From assembly GCF_001886695.1 (NCBI RefSeq), contig NZ_CP018097.1, forward strand, positions 1,197,001 through 1,261,000: a DNA stretch of 64,000 nt, in the 5' to 3' direction. The notes under the pieces were generated by a model. It had not been told where the DNA came from, searched no databases, and saw only the letters and a program-made list of their open reading frames with translations. The translations under genes and the position numbers were made by a program. This stretch comes from Aurantiacibacter gangjinensis. Lineage in GTDB: Bacteria; Pseudomonadota; Alphaproteobacteria; Sphingomonadales; Sphingomonadaceae. Numbering within the stretch: the first letter of the stretch is position 1; the number at the start of each line of letters is the position of its first letter. This document shows, in pieces, positions 7,911 to 16,377 of the stretch.

Positions 7911-9322
7911 AAACGACTGCCGTATTCTCAGCCTTGGCGATTCTGGCTGCCACGCCTGCCGCCGCGCAGGACGGTGACCTGCTCGACGATCTCGATCCGC
8001 AGGGCATCGGCCAGGCCGATGTCGAGGAAGTCGCCGTCGAAGGCGATAATGACGGTCCGCTGCGCGGCACGGTGACGGATGATAGTGCGTGGCAGGATCT
8101 CGGCATCGCCATCGCCAGCTTCGCCACCAATCGCGATGTCGATACGCCCGCCAATGAAAGCGGCACTGCGGCGCTCGGCTTCGAGCTGGCGAATGTCGTG
8201 TTCAACGACCTGCGCTTCAACGGCCTGTTCCGCCCGGTGGGCCCGGCCGCACTGCCGCGCCCGGCCTATGCGGAAATCACCGATCCGGAATGGAACACCT
8301 GGCGCGGGCGCAGCGCCGAAATGCTGGTGCATGGCTATGTGCGCGCCAATGACGATGGCCGCCTGACGGTCGGCTGCTACCTTTACGATGTCGCCTTGCA
8401 GAGCGAACTGGTGCGCGAGGGCTGGGTTGTGCAACCGGGCGAATGGCGCCGCGCTGCGCATCGCTGCGCCGACCTTGTCTATTCGCGCCTCTCGGGCGAG
8501 GATCCATTCTTCGATAGCCGCATCGCATATATCGCTGAAACCGGCCCCAAGGATAACCGCATCAAGCGGCTCGCGATCATGGACAGCGACGGGGCGAACC
8601 ACCGCTTCATCACCAATGGCCAGTCGACCGCGCTGACCCCGCGCTACTCCCCCGATTACCAGCGCATAGCGTATCTCAGCTACACGGACGGCAATCCGCG
8701 CATCTATGTCTATGACATCGGCAGCGGACGGCAGACGCTTGTGACCGAGAGCAGCAACCCGACGTTCGCCCCGCGCTGGAGCCCGGATGGCCGCTATATC
8801 CTCTATTCCATGGCCGTAGCGGGCAATACCGACATTTACCGCGTCCCCGCCACCGGCGGCACGCCGGAACGGTTGACCGACAGCCCATCCATCGAGGTGG
8901 GCGGCAGCTATTCGCCCGACGGCAGCCGCATCGTTTTCGAAAGCGACCAGTCGGGCAGCCAGCAATGCTATGTCATGGATGCCAACGGCTCAAACCAGCG
9001 GCGCATCAGCTTTTTCGGCGGGCGCTGCGCCACGCCTGAATGGAGCCCGCGCGGCGACCAGATCGCCTTCACGCGCATCGCAGGCAATTTCAACATCGCG
9101 GTGATGAACCCGCAGGGTCGCAACATGCGCGTGTTGACCGATGCCTGGCATGACGAGGCACCGACATGGGCGCCCAATGGCCGGATCATCCAGTTCTTCC
9201 GCACCGAGCGCGGCAGCGGCGACACAGCGATTTACCAGGTCGACCTCACCGGCGAGAACGAGCGTCGCCTGCGCACGCCTGTCGGCGCGTCGGACCCTGC
9301 TTGGGGACCTGTTCTGCCGTAA
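7907..9322 (+). CDS. tolB: Tol-Pal beta-propeller protein TolB
   Basis: A 471-residue periplasmic protein. Residues 1-20 form a signal peptide (AILAATPAAAQ). The N-terminal alpha/beta domain runs to about residue 200. A six-bladed propeller built from WSPDG/YSPDG repeats follows (for example APRWSPDGRYILYS, GGSYSPDGSRIVFES, TPEWSPRGDQIAFT). It binds Pal and colicin-type partners at the outer membrane. The start overlaps the tolA stop by four bases. Length is a little above the E. coli protein. Confidence 0.96.
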   Translation: MKTTAVFSALAILAATPAAAQDGDLLDDLDPQGIGQADVEEVAVEGDNDGPLRGTVTDDSAWQDLGIAIASFATNRDVDTPANESGTAALGFELANVVFNDLRFNGLFRPVGPAALPRPAYAEITDPEWNTWRGRSAEMLVHGYVRANDDGRLTVGCYLYDVALQSELVREGWVVQPGEWRRAAHRCADLVYSRLSGEDPFFDSRIAYIAETGPKDNRIKRLAIMDSDGANHRFITNGQSTALTPRYSPDYQRIAYLSYTDGNPRIYVYDIGSGRQTLVTESSNPTFAPRWSPDGRYILYSMAVAGNTDIYRVPATGGTPERLTDSPSIEVGGSYSPDGSRIVFESDQSGSQQCYVMDANGSNQRRISFFGGRCATPEWSPRGDQIAFTRIAGNFNIAVMNPQGRNMRVLTDAWHDEAPTWAPNGRIIQFFRTERGSGDTAIYQVDLTGENERRLRTPVGASDPAWGPVLP

Positions 9323-9402
9323 CCGCGTTATTTCCAGATCAGGGCCGCAAACCAACCCGGGTCATCTGGCCCTGTCACTTCGGTTCAAGGAGAGCCACGA
9401 CA

Positions 9403-9921
9403 ATGAATCGTCTGCTAATCGCCGCCACTCTTTCAAGCGCGCTGGCACTCAGCGCCTGTAACCGCACACCGCCCGAAATCACGCCGGACGCCCCGCAGGA
9501 CACGATGGCGACGCCGACGCCCACGGCCACCCAGGCCCCGGTCGGTCCGCAACCGGGAACGCAGACGCATTTCTCGCAAGCGATGATGGGTGCCGATACG
9601 ATTTATTTCGATACCGACCGCTACAACATCGATAGTGAGGATATGACGGCGCTGCGCCGACAGGCTGAATATTTGCTGCAATATCCCGGTGCGACCGCCA
9701 CGGTGGAAGGCCATGCCGATGAACGCGGCACGCGCGATTACAACCTCGCCCTGGGTGAACGCCGCGCCAATGCCGCGCGCAACTACCTCGTCAGCCTCGG
9801 TGTGCCGGAAAACCGCCTGCGCATGGTGAGCTATGGTGAGGAACGGCCGCAAATGACCGGATCGAACGAAACGGCATGGCAGGCGAACCGCCGCGCCGTG
9901 ACGGTCATGATCAGCCGCTAG
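9403..9921 (+). CDS. pal: Peptidoglycan-associated lipoprotein Pal
   Basis: A 172-residue outer-membrane lipoprotein. The signal peptide ends in the lipobox LALSAC with Cys19. A Pro/Thr-rich linker leads to the OmpA-like peptidoglycan-binding domain (about 60-172), which includes IYFDTDRYNI, VEGHADERGTRDYNLALGERRA and GEERP. The Asp and Arg of the DER...R region bind meso-diaminopimelate. A clear AAGGAGAG ribosome site precedes the ATG. It closes the tol-pal cluster. Confidence 0.96.
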   Translation: MNRLLIAATLSSALALSACNRTPPEITPDAPQDTMATPTPTATQAPVGPQPGTQTHFSQAMMGADTIYFDTDRYNIDSEDMTALRRQAEYLLQYPGATATVEGHADERGTRDYNLALGERRANAARNYLVSLGVPENRLRMVSYGEERPQMTGSNETAWQANRRAVTVMISR

Positions 9922-9928
9922 CCGATTT

Positions 9929-10099
9929 CTAGTGCGACAGGATCGCTTGCGGGTGATCCAGAGCGGGCGCGGCAGCTTGGTTTGTCGCGCCCGTTTGCAT
10001 TGTGCCTGATGCAGGATGCGCACCCGGCGTCGCCCACAGCGCGAATGCCGCCATGGCGAACACAGAGAATACGGCGGAGGTGGCGAGCTGGCGGCTCAT
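9929..10099 (-). CDS. Small exported or membrane protein, unknown
   Basis: A 56-residue protein with a hydrophobic segment at residues 8-24 (SAVFSVFAMAAFALWAT) and an Ala/Pro-rich tail. AGGA six bases before the ATG at 10099 is a reasonable ribosome site and decides this start over a longer frame to 10168. It converges on pal. A GCGGGCGCG / CGCGCCCGT hairpin at about 9963-9994 lies inside it and may be the pal terminator, which weakens the case for a protein. No function can be assigned. Confidence 0.5.
   Translation of the reverse strand: MSRQLATSAVFSVFAMAAFALWATPGAHPASGTMQTGATNQAAAPALDHPQAILSH
9963..9994 (+). terminator. Likely transcription terminator of the tol-pal cluster
   Basis: About 40 bases after the pal stop, arms GCGGGCGCG (9963-9971) and CGCGCCCGT (9986-9994) can form a strong GC hairpin followed by a short T-containing tract. 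No long U-run is present, so rho-independent function is only probable. Confidence 0.4.
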
Positions 10100-10292
10100 G
10101 GTTTTCCTGACGGTGGGATTGCAGTCGTGCTGTACTGGCGGTCGGTTAAAATTGTTGCAATGCAGCAATCGACCGGCGCACGAGCAGTTCCGACAAGCTG
10201 CATTTTTTCTCGCTTACCCGAACAGGCAGGTTCACGCCTGCCGCTTTGCCGCCTATATAGACGCCTATGCACACTACCGGGACACAGCGATA

Positions 10293-10820
10293 ATGGCGCG
10301 CCGATCGAACGATTGGGGCTTCCCGCGCTGGCGCGGCTATGAGGACGGGCGCGAGGCGGTCGAGGTGCGTATTTGCGACCGGTATGGTTGCGACCAGCCG
10401 GGCAATTGCCCTGCGCCGAAATCGCCCAACAGCCCGGATCGCTGGTATTTCTGCGAGCGCCACGCTGCGGAATACAACAAGGGCTGGGACTACTTTCAGG
10501 GTCTCGACAAGGAAGAAGCGGCGAAGCGCGCCAAGGCTGAACAGGCGGAAAGCGCAGGCTACGCCGAGGCGCAGCATTACGGCTGGGGCGGCAGCGGCGA
10601 TGGCAGTCGCAGCGCCGACGAAATGCGCGCGCTGGAGGTGCTGGGGCTGGAGGCCGATGCCGATTTTCAAGCGATCAAGCGTGAGTGGCGCGCTCGGGCC
10701 AAGAAGGTGCACCCCGATGTGAAACCGGGCGATGCGGAAGCGGCGGAAGAGTTTCAGAAGCTGCAACTCGCCTATGAAGTGCTGAAAGCCGCTGAAGAGC
10801 GGCGCGAATGGCGCGGTTGA
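10293..10820 (+). CDS. J-domain (DnaJ-like) protein
   Basis: A 175-residue protein with a C-terminal J domain (about 110-170). It contains ALEVLGLEADADFQAIKREWRARAKKVHPDVKPGD, with the HPD tripeptide that stimulates the DnaK ATPase, and a final helix LQLAYEVLKAAEE. The N-terminal half has CDxxGC...C and CERH motifs (residues about 27-60) that could bind zinc, but no classical DnaJ zinc finger is present. It is a specialised cochaperone of unknown client. It overlaps the next gene by 13 bases. Confidence 0.85.
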   Translation: MARRSNDWGFPRWRGYEDGREAVEVRICDRYGCDQPGNCPAPKSPNSPDRWYFCERHAAEYNKGWDYFQGLDKEEAAKRAKAEQAESAGYAEAQHYGWGGSGDGSRSADEMRALEVLGLEADADFQAIKREWRARAKKVHPDVKPGDAEAAEEFQKLQLAYEVLKAAEERREWRG

Positions 10821-11443
10821 GCGGTCCGCAGCGCCCCAATCGCGGCGGCGCTTTCGAGACATGGACGGTGCGCCTGCTGGTGCCTGCGCTGATCCTTGCA
10901 TTACTGGCTATCGTCCTCGCCGTTCTCGGCTTTCGCGGGCCGGATTGGCGCGCATGGTTCGATACTGAAGATCGCGGCGAATGGCGCGCAGTCACGATAG
11001 GCGGTCTCGATGTATCGAACGAGCGGATGAGCATCATCATTGCGGACGGCGAGATCGTCGGCGGGCGCGATGGCTGCAATTTCTGGAGCTATGACGGTCC
11101 GCCGGATCCGGTGACAGGAGAACGAGGCATGCACTCGACATTAGCCGGGTGCCCCGACACGCCGGAACTGCGCGCATACAACGCCGTCGGCCATTATCGT
11201 GCGGACTTCAGGCTAGAAAGCGAGGATCGACTGGTCGTTTCGTATAACGGCGTCACGGGGCAGTTCATTCGCTGGACCGATGCCATGGAACAGGCCGAGC
11301 GGGAGGCCGACGAACGCGCCATGGAAGCGGCGCGCGCTGCAGAGCCGCCGCCCGCTCGCAGGCCGGCTGTGCCCGCCGCTGTGCCGCCGCCTGCGCCGCC
11401 AGCACAGCCTATGCCCGAACCTCCTCCGCCGCTCGACAACTAG
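10808..11443 (+). CDS. Membrane-anchored hypothetical protein with META-like segment
   Basis: A 211-residue protein with one N-terminal transmembrane helix (about 21-42, LLVPALILALLAIVLAVLGF). The presumed periplasmic domain includes GGRDGCNFWSYDG, reminiscent of the GxGCN...G motif in META/HslJ-type domains, and LAGCPDTPEL; both contain cysteines that might pair. Residues 175-211 are a Pro/Ala-rich tail ending PEPPPPLDN. It overlaps the J-domain gene, so the two are probably coexpressed. The META resemblance is weak. Confidence 0.7.
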   Translation: MARLSGPQRPNRGGAFETWTVRLLVPALILALLAIVLAVLGFRGPDWRAWFDTEDRGEWRAVTIGGLDVSNERMSIIIADGEIVGGRDGCNFWSYDGPPDPVTGERGMHSTLAGCPDTPELRAYNAVGHYRADFRLESEDRLVVSYNGVTGQFIRWTDAMEQAEREADERAMEAARAAEPPPARRPAVPAAVPPPAPPAQPMPEPPPPLDN

Positions 11444-11507
11444 GCAGTTACGCGTACGTGTGAACCGATAGAGGCTTCATGGTGAACGGCTAGGTCACGA
11501 TCGTCCC

Positions 11508-13178
11508 ATGGAGACTTTCGTGCCCGATACCACCCGATCGCAAGACCCATCCGATCCGCCCACACGCTGGCTGGCCGTTCTCGCGGTCGTTGCAATCGCA
11601 TCGCTGCTGTTCGGCCTGCTGGCGTGGCTTGGCATCGCCTTGACGCGCGGCGATGGGCGCATCGCCGCACTGTGGGTGCCCAATGCGCTTCTCATCGTCA
11701 TTCTCATGCGCAGCCGGCGGCATCTGGTCGTTCCGCTGCTCTCGGGCGCCTTCCTCGCCAATATCGCGGCCAATCTGGCGAGCGGCGATGGCTGGGCGAT
11801 GGCGACGGGGCTGTCGCTGGCGAACCAGATCGAGATGCTTCTCGTCCTGCTCGCGCTGCAGCGGCTCGATTGCGAGAAGCCGGATTTCGACTATCCGCGC
11901 CACATTTTCACCTTTGCCAGCGTGGCCGTGCTGGCCTCCGCCATTGGCGGGGTCGTCGCCATTCTCGTGCTGGCGCCGGAAAGCCCGATGGCGGCGCTAT
12001 CGCTGTGGTGGAGCTGGACCCGCGCGGATGCGCTGGGCCTGCTCGTGATCGTTCCTGCCATTACTATCCTTCTCGATGCGTGGAAACGGCGTGACCGGTT
12101 GACACGGGCCAAGCTGGCAGAGGCGCTGGTGCTGATCGCCATCGGCACCTCCATCAGCGTCTACACCTTCTGGCAGACCGAGTACCCGTTCCTCTTCCTC
12201 GATGCGCCGGTGGTGATCCTCTATGCCATCCGGCTCGGTCCGGTCGGCAATGCAATCGCCATCATCAACCTCGCCATCGTCGCTTCCATCGCCACCAGCC
12301 TGGGGCGCGGGCCGATCAATCTGATGGATGGCGATGTAGGCGAGAAGATCATGGTGCTGCAGGTCTTCCTCGCAGCCAGCTTTGCGGTCGGCCTGCCGAT
12401 TGCCGCCTTCCTGCGCGAACGGCAGCAAATGGTGGAGGCAAAGCTGCATTTCCTCGCCAGCATGAGCCACGAAATCCGTACGCCGATGAACGGTGTGCTG
12501 GGCTTTACCGAACTATTGCAGAATACTCCGCTTTCGCCGCAACAGCGTGAATATGTCGGCAATATCAACCAGTCCGGCCAGACGATGGTCGCGCTGCTGA
12601 ACGATATTCTCGACTATGCGCGCATGGAGGCAGGCAAAGTGGACCTGCATGTGCAGCAGGTCGATCTGCGCCAGCTTCTCGCCGCTTCGGTTGCCATGCT
12701 GTCCGGCACGGCGGGCCGAAAGGGCATCGGGCTCGACTGGTCGGTCGATGCCAACGTCCCCGAGACGGTCATTGCGGACCCGCTGCGCCTGCGCCAGATC
12801 ATACTGAACCTGGTCGGCAACGCGGTGAAATTCACGGGCAAAGGCGGCGTGTTCTTGCGTGTGTCGATCGAAAGCCGCCAGCTGCGCTTCGACATTCGCG
12901 ATACCGGCATCGGCATCGCGCCAGAAAACATCGCGCGCATTTTCAACCAGTTCGAGCAGGTGGATGGCCAGACCACGCAGAAGTTCGGCGGGTCCGGCCT
13001 TGGTCTTGCGATCACCAACCAGCTGGTGTCGCTGATGGAGGGCACGATCAGCGCCACATCGCAGCCGGGCAGCGGATCCTGCTTCACGGTCCTCCTGCCG
13101 CTGCCGCCATGCGATGCCAGCCAGCCTGTGGCCGATTTGCCGAGCCTCGCGCAGCGCCCCGCGCTAGCGAGAGCCTAG
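11508..13178 (+). CDS. MASE1-type membrane sensor histidine kinase
   Basis: A 556-residue kinase. Residues about 20-305 are a multi-helix membrane domain resembling MASE1 (ALWVPNALLIVILMRSRR, WSWTRADALGLLVIVPAI). The HisKA domain contains HFLASMSHEIRTPMNGVLGFTELL with phosphoacceptor His321. The HATPase domain carries the N box (NLVGNAVKFT), G1 (DTGIGIA) and G2 (GGSGLGLAI). No receiver domain is fused and no response regulator gene is adjacent, so it is an orphan here. The signal it senses is unknown. Confidence 0.9.
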   Translation: METFVPDTTRSQDPSDPPTRWLAVLAVVAIASLLFGLLAWLGIALTRGDGRIAALWVPNALLIVILMRSRRHLVVPLLSGAFLANIAANLASGDGWAMATGLSLANQIEMLLVLLALQRLDCEKPDFDYPRHIFTFASVAVLASAIGGVVAILVLAPESPMAALSLWWSWTRADALGLLVIVPAITILLDAWKRRDRLTRAKLAEALVLIAIGTSISVYTFWQTEYPFLFLDAPVVILYAIRLGPVGNAIAIINLAIVASIATSLGRGPINLMDGDVGEKIMVLQVFLAASFAVGLPIAAFLRERQQMVEAKLHFLASMSHEIRTPMNGVLGFTELLQNTPLSPQQREYVGNINQSGQTMVALLNDILDYARMEAGKVDLHVQQVDLRQLLAASVAMLSGTAGRKGIGLDWSVDANVPETVIADPLRLRQIILNLVGNAVKFTGKGGVFLRVSIESRQLRFDIRDTGIGIAPENIARIFNQFEQVDGQTTQKFGGSGLGLAITNQLVSLMEGTISATSQPGSGSCFTVLLPLPPCDASQPVADLPSLAQRPALARA

Positions 13179-13184
13179 CCGTTC

Positions 13185-14123
13185 TTACCGGTCGCCGATG
13201 AAAGTGCCGACATAGCGGGTATCATTGTCGGTTTCGGTACTGCTGACCGAGAAGATGATAATCACCTCATCGCGATCAGGCCCTGCCAGCGCGCCCGAGA
13301 GATTGCCCGACAGTGCGTTGGCCGTATCCGTAATGGTAAGGTTGAAACCACTCACCGTATTCAGCTCGGCATCGAATGGCAGAACGGCCACTTCGGTTAT
13401 CGTGCCGTTCACATCCTCGAAGATGCGGATCGTGCCGGAGATGGTGTCCGCGTCGTCGGCGGCAGCACCCGGTTCCACAGTTACGGTGATATCGGGCGCG
13501 GTGATCGCGCCCGCTTCCGTCGTCAGCGGATCGCCACCGAAGACGGCGAAGCTGCCATCATAGGTGATGTTGGCGGTAATCTCGCTATCGGTCGTGACGG
13601 AATTAAAGAACAGGGACGTGCGGTTCGACGCCAGACGACCATCAGTGGTGTCCTGAGTAAAATCCTGTTCCAGCTCATAGGTGACGCGCAGCACGTGCTC
13701 GAAGGGCACTTCCAGCAGCAGCGCTTCGTCCGTGCGCTCGTAGCGGCGCGTGGTCGCGGTCGCCGCATCGAAATCGGCGTCGGTAAACACGACGGCGTCG
13801 GCAAGATCGGGGAAGCTGAAGGTCGCACTTTCCGGAGAGAAGGCGAGCGCAATGCCGGAAGTACCGTTGGTGCGCGATGCGCCGCTGAACACCGTATCCA
13901 TGCTGCCATCGGCGGTGAAGAAGGCATAGCTGAGATTGGCGTTCGTCACTTCGGCCACGAAATCCATCGTCAGGTCGAAATCGACCTGCGAGCTGGTCGG
14001 CGTGGGTGTCGGAGAAGGGCTCTCGCTGGGCGTTGGCGTCGGCGTGGGATCGTCATCGCCGCAAGAGGTCACAAGAGCGCCAAGAGCGGCGACGCCGGCG
14101 AAGAGGGCATATTTGCGAAGCAC
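13185..14123 (-). CDS. Lipoprotein of unknown function
   Basis: A 312-residue lipoprotein with lipobox LVTSC (Cys about 21). A Thr/Pro/Ser-rich spacer follows (TPTPTPSESPSPTPTPT, about 27-43), then a beta-rich domain. The mature part is acidic and rich in Thr, Asp and Val, with alternating strands (AVVFTDADFDAATATTRRYERT; DITVTVEPGAAADDADTISGTIRIF). No catalytic motif is recognised. It converges on the kinase gene at 13178 with a six-base gap. Surface localisation is inferred from the signal. Confidence 0.75.
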   Translation of the reverse strand: MLRKYALFAGVAALGALVTSCGDDDPTPTPTPSESPSPTPTPTSSQVDFDLTMDFVAEVTNANLSYAFFTADGSMDTVFSGASRTNGTSGIALAFSPESATFSFPDLADAVVFTDADFDAATATTRRYERTDEALLLEVPFEHVLRVTYELEQDFTQDTTDGRLASNRTSLFFNSVTTDSEITANITYDGSFAVFGGDPLTTEAGAITAPDITVTVEPGAAADDADTISGTIRIFEDVNGTITEVAVLPFDAELNTVSGFNLTITDTANALSGNLSGALAGPDRDEVIIIFSVSSTETDNDTRYVGTFIGDR

Positions 14124-14224
14124 GTGTTTTCCCGTCCGATAAGCAAGAGTCTTTCCCGCGATAGGCGGGTGAACCTTTCCCTTAGCTGTCTGTCACCCGG
14201 CGGGGCAACCCGCCAGATGCATGC

Positions 14225-15556
14225 TTATACCGCTTCCAGCGCCTGTTCGAAGTCCGCGATCAGATCGTCCGGATCCTCGATACCGATAGATATCCGCACA
14301 AGGTTGTCGGTAATGCGCAGCTCGGTACGGCGACCTTCGGCAACGGACAGGTGTGTCATGCTGGCCGGATGGCTGGCCAGCGTCTCCGTGCCGCCGAGGC
14401 TGACCGCCAGCTTGGCCACTTTCAGCGCATCGAGGAAACGGAAGCACTCAGCTTCGCCGCCCTTGATGAAGAGCGAGAAGGTAGAGCCTGCTCCCAGACA
14501 ATGCCGGTCGTAAATGTCCTGCTGGCGGGCATCCTCGATCATGCCGAGATAACCAAGGCCCTCCACTTTGGGATGGCTCTTCAGGAAAGCGCAAACCCTT
14601 TCCGCATTCTCGCCCGCGCGCTGCATGCGCAATTCGACGGTTTCGAGCGAGCGCAGCAGCATCCAGGCGGTATTCGGGTCGGCGATCCCGCCCATCGTGT
14701 TGCGCAGTGCGCGCACCGCGTCGATCCACTTTTTCTTGCCCGAGACGCTGCCCGCAACAAGGTCCGAATGGCCGCCGACATATTTGGTGAGTGAATAGAC
14801 CACCAGGTCCGCGCCATGCTCCAGCGGGCGTTGCCACAGCGGGCCGAGGAAGGTGTTGTCGATGGCGATCGGGCAGCGTTCGGGATCGAAATGCGCATCG
14901 CGCGCTTCCTTCACCGCTTCGATATCGACCAGCGCATTGGTCGGATTGCCCGGGCTTTCGAGATAAATCAGCGGCACTTCGCCGCCCTGCTCTTCCGCCA
15001 TGGCCTTGGCGCGCCGCATGACGTCATCCAGCTGCTCGCGCGTCGCACCTGCGGGGAAATCGATATTGGTGACGCCGTATTTCGCCATCACCTTGGCGAC
15101 GAAGCCTTCGGAGGCGGCATAGAGCGGGCCGGAATGCACGATAACATCGCCCGCATTACAGGCCGCCAGCATCAGTACCGCAATCGCCGTCATCCCGCTG
15201 GAGAAGCACAGCGCTTCCTCCGCGCCGTCCCAGATGGCGAGGCGATCTTCGAGAATTTCCTGGTTCGGTCCGTTGAAGCGGGAATAGACGAGGCCCTCGG
15301 CACCGCCTGCGCGCTTTCCGGTAATGCCTTCGAAATGCCGCTTGCCCGCCGCAGCATTCTCGAAAGCGAAGGTGCTGGTGAGGAAGATCGGGGCTTTGAG
15401 CGATCCTTCGGACAGCGCCGGATCGAAGCCGTGGCCCATCATCAGCGTGCTGGGCTTCATCTTGCGGCCGCCGATTTCGGTGACTTCGGGCTTGGGCTTG
15501 CGGCGCGGGGTTGGGGTGTCCACGGCGCCCATGGGATCATTTTTCTGGTCGGCCAC
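14225..15556 (-). CDS. PLP-dependent Cys/Met metabolism enzyme (cystathionine gamma-synthase family)
   Basis: A 443-residue fold-type I PLP enzyme. YSRFNGPNQEILEDRLA and ALCFSSGMTAIAVLML bind the cofactor phosphate. AIDNTFLGPLWQRPLEHGADLVVYSLTKYVGGHSD contains the PLP-contacting Asp and the Schiff-base Lys258. TETLASHPASMTH and VRISIGIEDPDDLI close the family signature. Members include cystathionine gamma-synthase, O-succinylhomoserine sulfhydrylase and methionine gamma-lyase; sequence alone does not decide between them. A polar N-terminal extension of about 35 residues is present. It stands alone. Confidence 0.9.
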   Translation of the reverse strand: MADQKNDPMGAVDTPTPRRKPKPEVTEIGGRKMKPSTLMMGHGFDPALSEGSLKAPIFLTSTFAFENAAAGKRHFEGITGKRAGGAEGLVYSRFNGPNQEILEDRLAIWDGAEEALCFSSGMTAIAVLMLAACNAGDVIVHSGPLYAASEGFVAKVMAKYGVTNIDFPAGATREQLDDVMRRAKAMAEEQGGEVPLIYLESPGNPTNALVDIEAVKEARDAHFDPERCPIAIDNTFLGPLWQRPLEHGADLVVYSLTKYVGGHSDLVAGSVSGKKKWIDAVRALRNTMGGIADPNTAWMLLRSLETVELRMQRAGENAERVCAFLKSHPKVEGLGYLGMIEDARQQDIYDRHCLGAGSTFSLFIKGGEAECFRFLDALKVAKLAVSLGGTETLASHPASMTHLSVAEGRRTELRITDNLVRISIGIEDPDDLIADFEQALEAV

Positions 15557-15801
15557 GAGTGGGCTCCTTCCTAGCTAAACGCCCCCAGGAAGGCAGGGGC
15601 CCAATCTATTGTCCAGGCTTGCCCGCGCCTAACCTCCGCAGGCGCGCATCGCGGCAAAACCAGTTTCGCCTGCGATTACTTTGGCGCTTGAGCCAGCGCA
15701 AGGGGCACAGGCAGTCGCCTGCCATGTTCGTGTGCTTTCCTTCGCCCTGGGATTGAGCATAAAAGATGGTCAGGCGAAAGCGGCATGGCGGGGAAGGCAG
15801 C
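15557..15801. other. Intergenic region between divergent genes
   Basis: This 245-base gap separates the start of the PLP enzyme (minus strand) from the next plus-strand gene. It must hold both promoters. GGAAGG just before the minus-strand ATG (GTAGGAAGGAGCC on that strand) is a good ribosome site. No repeat, RNA or further gene is seen. Confidence 0.4.
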
Positions 15802-16362
15802 ATGGCAAATCGCATTGTATGGATACCAGGCGGCTGGAAGCGCCCTTTCATCGCATCGCTCTGCGCTACCCTAGCGTCGTGCACGACGCCCGCGAACGGG
15901 CAGGACGCCGCGCAGCCGCTGGAAAGCCGCTACACGCTGCTCGATAATTGCGTAGTCGTCGCCGCCGGGATCGAGCCCATCGACCACGTGCGCCAGCGCT
16001 GCGACGGCTGGGGCGGAATACCCGTTTGGCTGCAATATACCGACGCAGCGCGATTGGGCGTGGGTTTCGGCTACCCTGCCAATACATTCGGGATGTTCTC
16101 CATAGAGCGCCATCCGTCATGGCCGGTGGAATGGCGTGGACCGGTGCAGGACGGTGTCTTCCAACCGATCGCCGCCATCATCAGGATGAACGATTACGCC
16201 ACAGCGCCGGGCGAACCGGACCGCGCCAGTCTATTGGTGTTCCGGCTGACCGGCGATGGCATGTCATGCCCGCTCAGCTTCGATGCGGGCGACAACGAGG
16301 AGGCGCGGCGCATCGCCGATGCATCGCTTCGCGAATATCGCTGCCTGTCACGCTCGCCGTAG
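15802..16362 (+). CDS. Putative lipoprotein, unknown function
   Basis: A 186-residue exported protein. The start at 15802 (MANRIVWIPG) gives a hydrophobic stretch ending in TLASC, a plausible lipobox with Cys about 27. The mature protein has several aromatics and Cys residues (DNCVVV, QRCDGWGG, GMSCPLSF, YRCLSRSP) that may form disulfides. No domain is recognised. An in-frame ATG at 15766 would place charged residues ahead of the signal and is less likely. It ends 15 bases before the stop of the convergent kinase gene. Confidence 0.65.
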   Translation: MANRIVWIPGGWKRPFIASLCATLASCTTPANGQDAAQPLESRYTLLDNCVVVAAGIEPIDHVRQRCDGWGGIPVWLQYTDAARLGVGFGYPANTFGMFSIERHPSWPVEWRGPVQDGVFQPIAAIIRMNDYATAPGEPDRASLLVFRLTGDGMSCPLSFDAGDNEEARRIADASLREYRCLSRSP

Positions 16363-16377
16363 CCGACGCGCCAGCCG